Below are positions 49,131-61,654 of a stretch of DNA of 64,000 bases, piece by piece. Numbering within the stretch: the first letter of the stretch is position 1; each line of letters begins with the position of its first letter. The notes beneath the pieces were generated by a model, which was not told where the DNA came from, made no database searches, and saw only the letters and a list, made by a program, of their open reading frames with translations. The position numbers and the translations under genes are program-made. This DNA is from Echinometra lucunter (lineage: Eukaryota; Echinodermata; Echinoidea; Camarodonta; Echinometridae): positions 1,119,298 to 1,183,297 of the forward strand of contig CM057151.1 in the NCBI GenBank assembly GCA_029962745.1. Direction: 5' to 3'.

Positions 49131-49620
49131 TTTCCCTGATGGCTTAACTAATTGAAGCACCAATTAAATATCTCGAATGAACCTTTTCCTTGTGGTTGTG
49201 GAAGATATTCAACGTGTATTCACGAAGGAAAACTAGTAATCTTTCTTTTTTCAGTGTAGTACTTAAACTATCAACGATAGTGTAATTGATAGTAAGCTCA
49301 CCGTCTTTACTTTCCATTCGATACGTGTTCAGATACGTGATCTTTCTTTGATCCGAGATCAGTGTAGGGCCTACTTACGGAAAACTTCACTGATAAGCAA
49401 GTGTGGTTAACACAAAGTATCATGTGAATAAGAAATGAAACGTATTCACTACTCACTCTTGTCCTTATCCATACAGTGTTCTTTCTTCAGTGTGGCCACA
49501 ATGTTTTAATAATTAATATTGGTATACAAGTCTTGTTATAGACTGCTTTCAAGAGATATAACTCACCGATCAAACCTAGTAGGATGAAGACTCTCTGTAT
49601 ACCAGCCAATGCGGTAAAAC
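49131..49620 (-). promoter_or_regulatory. Receptor 2 upstream region shared by the array
   Basis: Matches the upstream regions of receptor 1 (about 34,440-34,630 and 35,860-36,060) and receptor 3 (57,105-57,215), including CACAATGTTTTAAT and AGAGATATAACTCACC. Conservation across units suggests it carries the promoter; no core element was identified. Confidence 0.5.
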
Positions 49621-49679
49621 AGATGATAATTACTAGCAAAGGATCATTCAGAATATATTTCTACTTCCTTGTTCCTGCA

Positions 49680-50290
49680 TCACTCTGGCTGCTGTATTGG
49701 AAGATTTATAAAATTAAATAGAAAGCGAAAGACTTTTTTGAAAACCCTTCCGAAACGTAATGAAATCAAGAGAGAGAGAGAGAGAGAGATAACCGTGGTA
49801 TTAAACAAACACTGACAAAGAGAAAGGAGAAGAAGAAGCTTACAAAGACAAGAGAGCGAAAGAGGGGAAGAAATAAGAGATAAACACAAAACAATACAAA
49901 GTTGATCAATGAAACATGTACAAACGCCGTGAATATACCCCCCCCCCAAAAAAAAAAATTGAATTGAATTTAAGTATAAAAAACATAATAAGGCCCAACA
50001 ACTGGCAAAAATGCTAGCTGGCACTGTAAATATTATGTGAAAAAGGCGGAGGGAAGATGTGATGCAGAAAAAGGGCAAGGAAGATATACGCGAAAGGAAG
50101 GGGAAAAGACCAAAGAAAAGGAAAAAGAGAAGCAAAGAAACGACATGACAGAGGAAGAAAGGGACAGATGAAAGAGGGAAGTAGAAAAAAGAAATGGTCA
50201 ATAGATAAAGCAAAACAAGAATAGATCGAGGGAGGAGAGTTGAAATAAAGATAAAGAGATAGGGAGAGAAAAAGGAAGAGAAAGACAAAG
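49680..50290. repeat. Purine-rich low-complexity stretch
   Basis: GA- and GAAA-rich sequence including (GA)n at 49,771-49,788. Long open frames on the minus strand (Phe/Leu/Ser-rich) are composition artefacts. Confidence 0.7.
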
Positions 50291-50296
50291 ATTTTT

Positions 50297-52640
50297 GAAC
50301 TTGAACTTTGAACTTTATTTTCCACTTTCAAAGGAACAAACATAAAAAGTGAAACATGTACAAACATTTAAAAAATGCGTACAGATATGATAATTGTAAA
50401 TTAAGATAATATATACATCGAAAGAGGGGGGAAAAGACATTGCTTTACAACGATACATTTGAAAAATGAACGGACTATCAAGAAGTTTTAATACAACTTA
50501 AAACTGACAATCCAAACAATTATACATTAGTATAAGCATAAGAGTTGATATGTAAAGCACATTGAAAAACATTTCTAGTAAAATGATATAGAAAAAAGAA
50601 AGACAACCCGAAACACGTATATGACCAAAAATGACTGTTTAGATTTCCTGCATTATCATTTGTTTGAGCCTGCGTTTGAAGATATTAAGTGTTTTGGCTT
50701 CCTTGACATAATCAGGTAATGCGTTCCATAGCAAGGGTCCTTTACAAGTAACTATTGATTGTGAAAAATTTGTTTTCCCATATATGACTCTGAGATGTTT
50801 AGCGATACGAGAATTATATTCATGTACAGCATTATTCGTCTGAAGCAGGTCATTAAAACTTGAGGGTAACATGTTATTGCAATATGAGTACATAAAAATT
50901 CCCAGTTGATATTTATGAAGTTCATAAATGGGCAAAATGTTTACTTTGAGAAAGAGAGGTTTACTATGAAAACGGAACGGTTTGTTACAAATAATTCGTA
51001 CTGCTTTTTTTGGAGACGCAGTAATCAATCCAACAGATATTGATTGCACGAACCCCATATAATGTTGTTATGGGATAGATATGGTAATGTTAAAGAGTTA
51101 TACAAAGTAAGAAGTATTCGAGTTGGCAAAACATGCTTCAACCTATACATCACTCCCACAGCTTTTGAAGTTTTCCGTAGAATATGAAATACATGACTTT
51201 TCCATTTCAGATCACTATCTATTTCAATCCCTAAAAATGTGCTCGTATTAACACGATTGCTATCAATATATAACTTTAAAGTAATGGTATCAAACCTTCT
51301 TGAATTAAACACCATGAAATGAGTTTTATCATAATTCAACTGAAGTTTGTTAGCATGTATCCAGCTACTAACTTTGGCAAGTTCGGCATTAATAGTTTGT
51401 GATAGAGATGTTAGATCTGTATGCTTATAGAAAATATTCGTATCATCTGCAAACAAAATAAAGTTCAAAATTTGTGAAAATTTATATAAGTCATTAATGT
51501 ATATTAAAAATAACAACGGGCCCAGAATTGACCCTTGAGGGACACCACAATTCATTCTCTGTTGGTTAGAAAATTGAGAATTAAAAAGAGTAAATTGCTT
51601 ACGTTCAGATAAATAGCTACGGAATATCAAGATTGGTGCCACGAATTCCATAATGATATAACTAGGCAAGAAGTATTTCATGATTAATGGAATCAAAAGC
51701 TTTACTAAAATCCAAAAAGATACCAACGCCAAGTTCTTTGTTTTCCACTGACCGAGATATATTCATCAAAAAGTCTATAAGAGCATGAGATGTAGAATGT
51801 CTAGCACGAAAGCCGAACTGATTCTTTAAAAGTATATTGTTTTTGGATAAAAAGGACTGCAATCTATTATATAAACAAGTTTTAAAAATCTTTGAGAAAA
51901 GAGGAAGCAAAGAAATTGGCCTATAATTAGAAAATAGATCTTTTTTACCTTTCTTAAATATAGGAATGACTTTTGCAATTTTCAGCTCTTGTGGGACTAC
52001 ACCAGCATTTATACATACATTGAAAATATTACATAATGGTTTACATATAATATGAATAATTTTCTTAACCACACGTGCACATATTGAATCATACCCAGGA
52101 GCTTTACTGTCTTTTTAAGTTTAGTGCAATATCACAAATTTCTTTAACAGTTATTGGTTTAAAAACGCACTTTGAGCAACATTATGTTTTAGATACATTC
52201 GAAAGGATTTGGTTGTGTCAAGTGAACCCTCACATAAATTTGCAATAGAGTTTCCAATATTTACAAAAACGTATTGAAACCTTCTGCTATCTGTTTGGGA
52301 TCTGTAATTTGACCAGTATCACCTAGAAAAAACTGAATTCCTAGTGGAAATCTTTAGTCTACGCAAAATATTATTGATGAGTTTCCACGTTTTGCTTAGA
52401 TTACCTCTAAGATTGTTAAACTTTTCACTGTAAAACTTTCTTTTCACCGAGTGTATAACATTAGTGAGGTGATTACGATATTTCGTATAACATGATTTAC
52501 GATATGGAGTTGGGTTCTTAACATACTTTGCATACAGGCTATTTCGTTTATTGCACATCCTCTTTAATTCGTTTGTGAACCCTGGCTTGTTAGTGTCTTG
52601 TTTACGCAATACTTTTTGAGAGGAAAACATACATTATATA
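50297..52640 (-). mobile_element. LINE, 5' truncated, frameshifted RT
   Basis: Minus strand, in order: linker (KPGFTNELKRMCNKRNSLYA, KRKFYSEKFNNLRG), RT ([68 protein letters not shown]) and a C-terminal block (GPLLWNALPDYVKEAKTLN). Frames break at about 51,030, 51,665 and 52,100-52,320. The tail reads AAAGTTCAAAGTTCAAGTTC. No endonuclease. Confidence 0.9.
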
Positions 52641-53440
52641 TCTTACTAAAAGTGTCAATAAAGAGAGAGGGAGAAAGAGATAGAGGAGGAGGTATCAGAT
52701 AACTTCCAATACATAGACAATCAATAAAAACAGATTGAATTGATCCATCTTAAAGTGTGCAAATCAGAAGATGTAAGGAAATCAAGCAATAAAAACTGGT
52801 TCAAAAAATATTATGGACAAATTAGGACGGTAAATAGATCGAGATATTATACATAAAATTAAGCAACAATGAGTCCATAATTTACTCAATAGAAAGTGAA
52901 AGAGAAATAGGAAAAGAAGAGCTATAGTTGGTAATATTATAGAGAAGAGAAAAGGGAGAAAAGAGAGAAAGGAGTGAAAGAGGAGTTAAAAAGAAGAGAG
53001 GAAGGTAGACGTAGAGTCATGAAGGAAGAAAACAAGAGGTTAAATAGAGAAAGACAGGAAAGGGAAAAAGTGAAAATAAGAAGCAAAGAAACATTCGGCA
53101 AGATATGCTTATGCATGATCATAAACCCATTATATCACACTGCAACTAGAATAAATATCTAGAATGAAAGAGGAAGAGGTATTATCTGTTGTACAATATA
53201 TTGTAACTGTGAGGTAATTTGTAAAGTGGTTAAGCATGTAAGAATTAATGCAATATAAGGTAATGTAATTTAGGTAACTGTATATTATAGGTAATTTAAG
53301 GTAATGTAATGTGAGGTAAGGTAACTATATTAAGGTAATGTAAGGTAATAGAAAATCCAAATCCGTATACTTGATTACTGTCTTATCAATATGTTAGAGC
53401 GCACTAAAATGTTTAATGTAATGCGTATACTCTTATTTTT
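52641..53440. repeat. Purine-rich and (GGTAA)n low-complexity sequence
   Basis: GA-rich sequence, then scattered GGTAATGTAA-type repeats at about 53,210-53,350. No gene. Confidence 0.65.
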
Positions 53441-53444
53441 ATCA

Positions 53445-55215
53445 TAAAAGTGATTGTAAATTAAAATATTTCCGTTAGCAATTAACATGTAAAGGGTTCA
53501 CGTCACGAACATAACAATGATGGAAATTATGTACATTCAAATAACCGTGTTGGTACTATGAGTGACATGGTTCTGCTCGGTCACAAAGAAGCGGGTGGAG
53601 TATCTCACCTTTATGATGTAGGAGATCTATCATAACAGATTATGAAAGTGATTATTGTCCAAAGTATAGTAAGGCAAATGTAACAAGATGACTTGTTAAT
53701 GTTGAATCATTTAAGAAGTCACCCAGAAATCAATATATATACAATGGAAGGGGGTATTAATGTCACGTGACTCGTTCCATATTTCAATGATTAAAAAAAA
53801 AATTATTTAGTATTTGGCGTCCCATACAGGTCTCAGAGGAGAAAAACGAACTTCATCAATGTGAGCCTTGGGTCTCTCCTCCCGATATAACTAATTGGGA
53901 TGTGTAGGTGTACCATTAAACCGGGGTTTCCCCCTTCTCTTCTTCGAATAATGCAGTGGGCTCTTAATGTGCAAAGGTGGTGACTCTCCTCTACAGGAGG
54001 CCTCCATTTAACGTCCTGTCCGAGGGACGCAGTTGTTTCCACTGAAAAATAGCCTGCGTCTATGTTATAAAACAATGGAAGGGGACGTTTACTCACAACA
54101 GAAGCTTCAAGCATCCGCCTGGGTTGGACTCGAATCTACGATCTTTGGTTCGACATTCAGACGCTTTACCAACTGAGCTAACTCGCCCCGAAGTCCTTGA
54201 ACTCAAACGGGATGGACGGAATACAATATTTTCTCTTTATAACAATGAAGTAATCATATCAACAAAAGTTGGCATCCATAGTTCCTCTGATGAATAATAA
54301 CAGTGCTTCGGTAGGTACACAAACATATTATGCATAGAATTCACATCATATTTTTAGAAAAAGAAGAAAGTCTCTACCAGTGAAACACACACAGACCATA
54401 ATGTAGTCATCAAGACGCACTAATTTCATTCCATTACATTTGTATGGAATTTATATTGTTCATTATCTCAGGAAGATATTCTACAAACATTATAATTCAG
54501 AATCGTAACGGGCAAAAATATTTTACACATTTCTACCTCAATGTTGTTACACAAGGATACATTCATTGCGTAAACAGAAACATCTTCGAATAACTTGGGT
54601 ATATGGGTTCATAAAGTCCTCTTCGTGTCATGAGGCAATTTTTATAACTAGTCGCAAAAATGATGATTGATATAATACATGAACTCCAGTAATATATATT
54701 ATCGCCAACCTTCAATCAGCGAAGATATTAATTATGAAAAAGAAGATTCATATTGTTGACCAATAAAAGTGTCATCAAGAGTATTTATATAATCAAATGC
54801 TTTCGATTCCAATTCTAGACTGATAAAATATATTATAACGATGATAATGTATAGCGCCGGTATCCGCCAGGGCCTGACGCTCATGGCGCTCAACAAATTA
54901 CACATCATTAACATCATCGATCAAATACATATTGGAAATGAATTCTTCACCCTCAAACCAAGTACAAATATTACATGCTGTTGATATCCATTCCTCTTCA
55001 CATACAATTCAATTAGAAGAAACATTTACATATAATATATAAATTATGCTCATTTCAAAAAGAGTTTCAATTATATCCCAACTATAAAGTTTTTGTTTCA
55101 TTTGATAATAGTTTACTTAGTATATAGGTAAGAGCTACATGAACTGTGAGAGGGTACCTCCTATCGTATATGCAGAAACAACATAATTACATAGTGCTCA
55201 TCAATCATGGAATAT
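53445..55215. repeat. Duplicated spacer block B, copy 2
   Basis: Counterpart of 39,386-43,256 without the LINE. It contains a fuller SINE copy at 53,820-54,215. Confidence 0.85.
53820..54215 (-). mobile_element. tRNA-derived SINE
   Basis: Minus-strand head GAGTTAGCTCAGTTGGTAAA, then GATTCGAGTCC. The body matches 9,288-9,690 with the order preserved. Confidence 0.82.
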
Positions 55216-56225
55216 CCGTAGTTCGCCTCTCGACGTCTTAGATTTAATGATCTATTTTGTATACCGCATTGATCACCTAATTTACTTTTCCTTGGTGCAA
55301 GTAAAAACCAAAGGGAGGTGGTTTACAGTGCATGCCAGAAATAGAAAAGTTAGAAAAATTTCGGGAAAAAAGCCTAGTTTGAAAAATTCGCCAGAAAAAT
55401 AATCAAAATATTTGTAGGACAGTTTCATGATACCAAGTCTTTTCTTCTTGTCTTGTTGTCGTCGTCGTTTTTACTTGTTTGTTTTTTAAAGGGTGCAAAA
55501 TCCACACTAATTGACAAGAATTGGTATTTTGGTCTGGGCGGTGTCAACAGAGCTGAAGACGGTTAAAAGTTCCCAGTTGGAATGGGCCCCTAAAATGATC
55601 ATTTCAAAATCATACCTATAGACAGCTTTCCATATCTCTTTAAAAATTGATTGAAGAGATCAAACATACGAAAGGGGGGGGGGGGGGTCATTCTGGCACT
55701 TTGAAATATCTGTATGTGCAGTATATAATATTTTGTATAATCCAATTGACTGCACATAAGGGTGGGAGAAGGAGGGATGGGCATTTTGAAATCTCCCACG
55801 CCGTCTTTTGATGAACAAATATATCACGTTATTTGGGAATAACCGGTCAATAAACACTTCAACGTGCAACAGTTTGGGAATGTGTGGTAGTGGATCATAT
55901 GTGGTATTTTTGCCTCTGACGTGGCTAGACCGAACGTGCTGCACGCAGAGGCTAATGTTATGATATCTGCTTGCTCTCTAATAGATTAATAATAATAATA
56001 ATAATATTCTGGATTTATATAGCGCCTAATACATATCCAAGAGAGTCTCTAAGCGCTTTACAGAAATATTATTACCCCGGTCATGGGATTCAGGCTTGCC
56101 CGCATACAATGCATCTCATCTCATCAAATCCTTTGTCACGTCCAGCACTTGTTCCCGGGTTTGTATCTACCGATCGTTGGAACGTCTTACTTGATACTTC
56201 CTTTACCTAGAATCAATATCTTCGT
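55216..56225. repeat. Receptor downstream block, copy 2
   Basis: Counterpart of 46,574-47,438. It is interrupted at about 55,985-56,110 by a reversed LINE/SINE 3' end with AAT repeats and a GCGCCTAATACAT stretch that resembles the 3' end of the 40-kb LINE. Confidence 0.8.
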
Positions 56226-56269
56226 ACAGGTGCCCTGAGAGACCACGGGCAGAATCTTTGCTCTGGTGA

Positions 56270-57130
56270 GAATCAAAGAGTGGCATCTATAAGAACAAAG
56301 TACAGGTGGGTATCATCTGCTTTCTGTTCGGAAGGTCCAGCCGTTGTTGTCCAGTGAATGGCATCACTGGATTGGTAAGGGATGTTATCCACCATCACTT
56401 CACCCGAGGTTTCACATCCGCCACTTGAAGGGGTGCAGGTATCTTGACTGGGGAAGCAATTTGTTTTATCGTCATTTTCTAGTTCCACATAATCCTCGGC
56501 ATCAGAGTTATCTTGACCGTTGGAGTCTTTCATTTCTTTCATGGGAATCGCCTCACTTGTAGGCATTTGAGTTCCAGCAAACCTCTTTTCAGAGAGATCC
56601 ACCCTGCAATCAGATCGTTCTAGTCATAATATGTGTACATGCAAAGTTCGACTTCATAAAGGTCGTGGTCATTCTCGGAGTGGATGACGGGTTAGATGGA
56701 AGAAAAAGAGTGCATGTTATATTCGTTAAGTCCCCATCAGGTGAAGACACCATCAAGATAGAATGGTGGTTTTCGAGTCAGTAGTACTTGTAGAAAAGGA
56801 AAAGGACTGCCTTTCAACTGTACTGTAAAAGTTTTTCCGTTAAAGCTGATCGAGGCATTGACCAATTATCCCTATAATGGATGAGATCACAAGTTACATT
56901 TCAATCATTTGAAAAGTTGTATTTACTAACAATAATGCTGTAATCATGTACGCTTGTGGTGCGAGTTCTGTATGAAACACAACTGTATGCCACTGAATCT
57001 TGCTTAGTCATGTTAGAAATATGAAGTGTATTAATTATTCTTTCACTGGTTGAGACGTTTACAGACCCGTTATAATAGTTGCAGGAAATACGGGTATTCA
57101 CGTTTGTCCTTACATTGGTCTTTTCTTTAG
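56270..57130 (-). pseudogene. Broken Ig receptor 3
   Basis: Minus strand: 57,101-56,901 holds the second half of a V-type Ig domain (NTLHISNMTKQDSVAYSCVS). 56,900-56,640 matches the second extracellular region of receptor 1 at DNA level but with stops. 56,602-56,273 matches the tail of receptor 2 (GEVMVDNIPYQSSDAIH). The signal peptide and first half of the Ig domain are deleted, fusing the domain to upstream flank at about 57,100. The stalk and membrane segment are deleted near 56,625. It cannot encode a working receptor. Confidence 0.82.
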
Positions 57131-58139
57131 TGTGACCACAATGATTTAATCATTAAATGTTGGTATGAAAGTCCTCATAATTACAGTCTACTTTCAAAAG
57201 ATATAACTCATCAATTAACCCTCGTATGAAGAAGACTGCTACAAGCCAATGCGGTAAAAAGATGATACAAACGGATCAGAATACATTACTACTTTGCTTT
57301 ACATGCATCACAATACTGCTGCATCGATTATCAATTAGGAAATAGAAAGCTGATGTAGAATTTCCTGCAAACCCTTGAATGTAATGAAACCAAAAGAGAG
57401 AGAAAACCGCACTGCACTGAACTCATGAACGCAGCAAGTGTTATACGCAAGTGTTATATAGTATGTCCCAGAAAAAAATCGAAACTGAGGTGTATTCATG
57501 TTTATTCACAATTATGATTAATAACTAATACGTATTTGTAAAGGTTAAACCCTCTTCTTTCATTAGATACCACTCATATAAAACATACTTCACGACTGAG
57601 TGAATTAGAACAATATGAAGAATGGCTACCAAAAGTATGCACAATCATACCTCAAATTCAAAGAGATAGATATGAAAATATTTCTTTTACTGTGATATGA
57701 AAACAATACTTCTGAATAGTCCATTTTCTGCTCTTTAATATGACTCCTCAATGGATGAAAATGAGTAGGGGATGACTAAGTTTTGCTCGTGTAAGGTCAT
57801 GCTCGCATTTCCATGATTTATGACATGAATCCGCTTGCATTCGCTGCCTGTCCTAGCAGTAAACAAAGAAGACAAAAGACTTCATCCATGGTTGATCATC
57901 AAGAAAATAGAGTGGCGAGCATAATACCTGACAAAAATTATAACAACGATTAATTATGAAGTATGTTTTCATTTATAACATAATTCACCTTGCATTAACA
58001 ACAGATTGATCAACGAGTGTATCTAGTAACAAAATAGGGACGTTCTGAACTCGAGAACCTTCAGCAAGTTGCTGATATTGCTGTCTGCACAGCAGTGTCA
58101 TGTCTGGTTCAATTTAGGAATAGCTTTTACGGAAAGAAA

Positions 58140-59735
58140 TAAATTCTTCTTGAACCTTAACCAGGCTGGGCTTTTTGAGCGATGCTATAGCGGGGGGGGG
58201 GGGGGGGGGGCGCTGATTCCACCCCCCCCCCCCCCCCCGAGATCTCGACCGTCGATCGCGCGATCACGCCGAAAATTGGTACGCGCATCGCCCGTGACGT
58301 CATCTACCAATTTGAATTTTTTAAAATAATTCATTAGGCAATTAATTATGCTAATTTATGCGTAAATCAGACTTTTTGCTATAAATCACTACATCAAGCT
58401 CCAAATAGTCTTATATTTGTTGGAAATACTCTTTGTAGTGTTGTTAACGAGCATGCATTTTTTGGCAAAATTCGTCGGCAATACTATTTGGATCATAACC
58501 TGACTAAAACTAATTGATTTTGATCATTAATAGAAAAAAACAAAACAAAAAAAACGGGTAATAAGAATAGTTAATAATGTGGGTTTCCGTGCACATACAA
58601 ATGAGCTCTTCTATAATTTTAATATTTTAAAGATATCAGACTTGTACTTATATAATCTTGGAATATTTATGTACAAACTCGAAAGATAATTTACCCTGTT
58701 TACCAGATGCCTTTGCCCTTTTATTTCAACCCAACTATGCTTTACATTCTTATCCAACCAGACAGATAAACCACTTTCACCTTCCCCAAACCCGCACTGT
58801 TTTTGCTCACAACACTTTCACCTTTATTGGACCTAAATTCTGGAACAGCCTGAATAATGAACTTGTTGACAGCCCTTCCATTAATTCCTTTAAATGAAAA
58901 CTAAAGTGTTACCTCTTGGAGAAGCACATGGATGCACTTGCTCCAAGTTATAAGTATCATTATTGCTATGTTCGCATGTAATGCTGGATTGTACAGGTGA
59001 ATGTATGAAATTAGTTTTGGTTTACTCTACATACCTTAGTTTGATTTTCCGTCTCGCATTGTATTACACATAATCATCATAATTACCGATGTTTCTCTTA
59101 CGGGAGCCTAATCTATACAAACTATGCTTTTTATTTAGGCTCCCCACTTTTTTTTACATTTTATATTTTTTGCTGTATAGTCCATTCGGAAATATTTTTC
59201 TTACCATATGATTTTGAAATGCATTATATTTTTGTCAAATGTGAATGATGTAAAAAGTGGAACAAATAAATTCAATTCAAATTCATTTTTAGAAAATGGA
59301 ATCAAATTTAATTTCTTATGTAATTCATGGTTTTTGAAATTTCTTATGTATTTCCTTATTTTTCGACTTTTTGGGTTTTTTCGGCAAAATTCGTCGGCAA
59401 TACTATTTGGATCATAACCAGACTAAAACTAATTGATTTTGATCATTAATAATAAAAATAATCATACCTTTATAAATTTTGGCTGAAAACACAATTTGTA
59501 TTGGATTTGTACACGAAATCACGTTTTTGAGTAATTTTTGATCCGACATGCGAGTACAAAATATTGCGTAACTTCAGAACCGCTTACCCGGACGTCGCAA
59601 ATTTGGTCTCAAAAGATGCGAGAGATGCTACAGAAAAAAAGGTCATGCGGTTTCGCGGTGACATCTGCGCGCACATATCGCGCGAAATGTCGAGGGGTGG
59701 AATCCACACCCCCCCCCCCCCCCCGCCTTTTAGGG
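58140..59735. mobile_element. Element with poly-G/poly-C ends, split by a LINE
   Basis: It begins with a G-run and C-run (58,191-58,239) containing GATTCCACCCCC and ends with GGGGTGGAATCCAC followed by a C-run (59,694-59,724). Interior sequence on both sides of the LINE is joined by a 69-bp direct repeat. It resembles a MITE; the class is unknown. Confidence 0.5.
58533..59382 (+). mobile_element. LINE 3' fragment flanked by a 69-bp duplication
   Basis: It encodes NTFTFIGPKFWNSLNNELVD and upstream LGIFMYKLE-type sequence. It ends near AATTC repeats at about 59,267-59,285, although the insert runs to 59,382. Flanks 58,464-58,532 and 59,383-59,451 are a 69-bp direct repeat with one mismatch. 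5' truncated. Confidence 0.72.
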
Positions 59736-59739
59736 TTAA

Positions 59740-60165
59740 GTGTCGACAGCTATGCAGTGTTGTTTGACTAAATAAATTTATTAAACGAACAAACAACCAT
59801 AACATCAACACACAAACACGCATACAGAGGGAGCGAGAGGAAGTGTGAGGGGTGACGAGTTAATGGTTTGGAGTTCCGAGTGGGGTTAAGGATGGGGTGG
59901 GGATGCGGAGGAGGTTGGGAGGGATGGGTTTTAACATGCAATTTATCGGTTATGCAGTATTATATCACTAAATCCATCCATCAAAAGAACAAACAACCAC
60001 AGAGGGAGCTTGGGTGATTGTAGAGTTTGAGTTCCGGGAGGGATCGGGGAAGGGGGTGAGGTGGGGTGGTGATGGGCAATGAGGATGAGGAGGGTGGGAT
60101 TTTTTTTAGTTTTTAGATCACGCTTGATCATTTCCGCATCCATTCATGCCAATAATTGGTGTGAA
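59740..60165. repeat. Diverged tandem duplication, G-rich
   Basis: 59,750-59,940 and 59,950-60,110 share AACAAACAACCA, CAGAGGGAGC and a G/A-rich body. No gene. Confidence 0.55.
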
Positions 60166-60834
60166 CAATTGGTGAGAAGTCAAGAAACAAATGAATTTAA
60201 AAATCAAGGAAATGCAATCAATATTTTAATTTGAGTTATCTCTGTCATCCCTAGTTCATTTTTCCCGACTGAGGTGTCAAATGAAAGGGCAGAAAATGAA
60301 CTTTCCAGAGATGTGATTATCTCTTTGAATTTCAAACATCGTTGGCCAAACGAATTTTCGGTTACCCAACTTCACACTGTCTTTATTCACTCATGCGTGA
60401 AATATATATCATAATCGCACGAAAGAAGAGGGTCTAAGCTTTACAAATATGTGCCACTTATTAATCATAATTGTGATTAGGACAGGATTAAACATCGATC
60501 AATCTCGGTTTCGTTTATTCTGGGACACACTGTATAGTTCAGTGTAATGATTTATACTGTAAAGAATATGCTATGTCGGATATTTTTAGAACATTATAAT
60601 GTGTATATAGTGCGTCATCATGTTGCTTCAGCCTCACCACCTTTGTTAGCGCAACAAAAATATAATTTCCATAAATCCCAGTGTTCCCGAGAAAATTTTA
60701 TCGAAGTATATGATATGATTTGGAACAAGCAAAAAACAAAAAAGTGAAAAGGTACATAATAAAGTTTCGCAAAATATATTTTTTACTTTTATCATCTGCT
60801 TCGTCAGAATGTACATTAGACTGATGGCCCACAA

Positions 60835-61125
60835 GACCGACAAAATCGGTCTAGTGAATCTGAAGGTGGTAAACGGCCTATGAGAGCAACTTGATGGTAA
60901 TAGGCTGTTTGTCTATATAGGCCTTTCAAATTCCTCAAGTTTTCTTAAGATTTGCTATACCAAAACTTGCACTGTCGGTCTTATACGCTGTCGGCCTAAT
61001 GGGCTTCCGGCTTCGTAGGCAATCGGTCTACTAACTACATGCATGTATAGGCCGTCAGTCTATTACAGGCCTTCGGTCTACTGTCGGTCTAGTTGGCCGT
61101 CGGTCTCGTGGGCTGATGTCAGACT
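60835..61125. repeat. Degenerate CTGTCGGTCTA-type motif cluster
   Basis: At least ten loosely spaced copies of GTCGGTCT or GGCCGTCGGTCT variants. No coding or RNA structure was recognised. Confidence 0.5.
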
Positions 61126-61654
61126 CATGTGGGCTGTACAGAAGTGCAGAATACTATTACACAGAATACTGTACATGGTGAAAATGCATGGGACTGCACA
61201 GGCATGCTCTCTGGTTACAACTCATTCAACTGAAAAAACTAACTATGGCAAAAGATCTCAGATGTATCGAAGAGCTGAACTCTAGAATGATGATCTGAAT
61301 TGTCCAGTGGGTTAATTCTATTTTGGCATTTAAACAAATTTTAAATAATATTTCTAAAAGTGGCATTTTGACCTAGCAACCCTACTTATTCAGTTGGTTT
61401 CTGTACCTGCACTATTAATTTATCATGTACACATGCTTCTTTAAATTTTTCTCTCTATATATTGTATTTTCTATGTTTTTTCTTTTTGTTTTTTGATTGT
61501 CATGAATTGGATGTCTGTTTTAAATAATGGCTGTCGGACCCCTGTGAAAAAAAAACAGCTACTAAGTTGACCAGGGCATATCCGTCCCATGAGTAAGTAT
61601 ATATACTTGCCATTTTGCATTACACAAATAACAAGTTGTGCGGAAAAAGAAGTC

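Larger units (their letters stand above)
57459..60534. mobile_element. Mariner-like inverted-repeat element with nested insertions
   Basis: Ends TAGTATGTCCCAGAA and TTCTGGGACACACTGTA begin inverted arms of about 360 bp (57,459-57,830 and 60,170-60,534). The paralogous empty site at about 37,050 has a single TA at the junction, as expected for a TA-target (Tc1/mariner type) element. No transposase was recognised. The interior holds a G/C-homopolymer element and a LINE fragment. Confidence 0.7.

Noticed and set aside
49680..50367. Hydrophobic 202- and 117-codon membrane-like proteins
   Set aside because: Reading frames through purine-rich low-complexity DNA; Phe/Leu/Ser composition explains them.
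40560..52072. Host reverse transcriptase, telomerase, or an endogenous virus
   Set aside because: Motif order (endonuclease remnant, linker, RT, C-terminal LPxxW-type block, simple-repeat tail, 5' truncation) is that of non-LTR retrotransposons; no LTRs, protease, integrase or envelope were seen.
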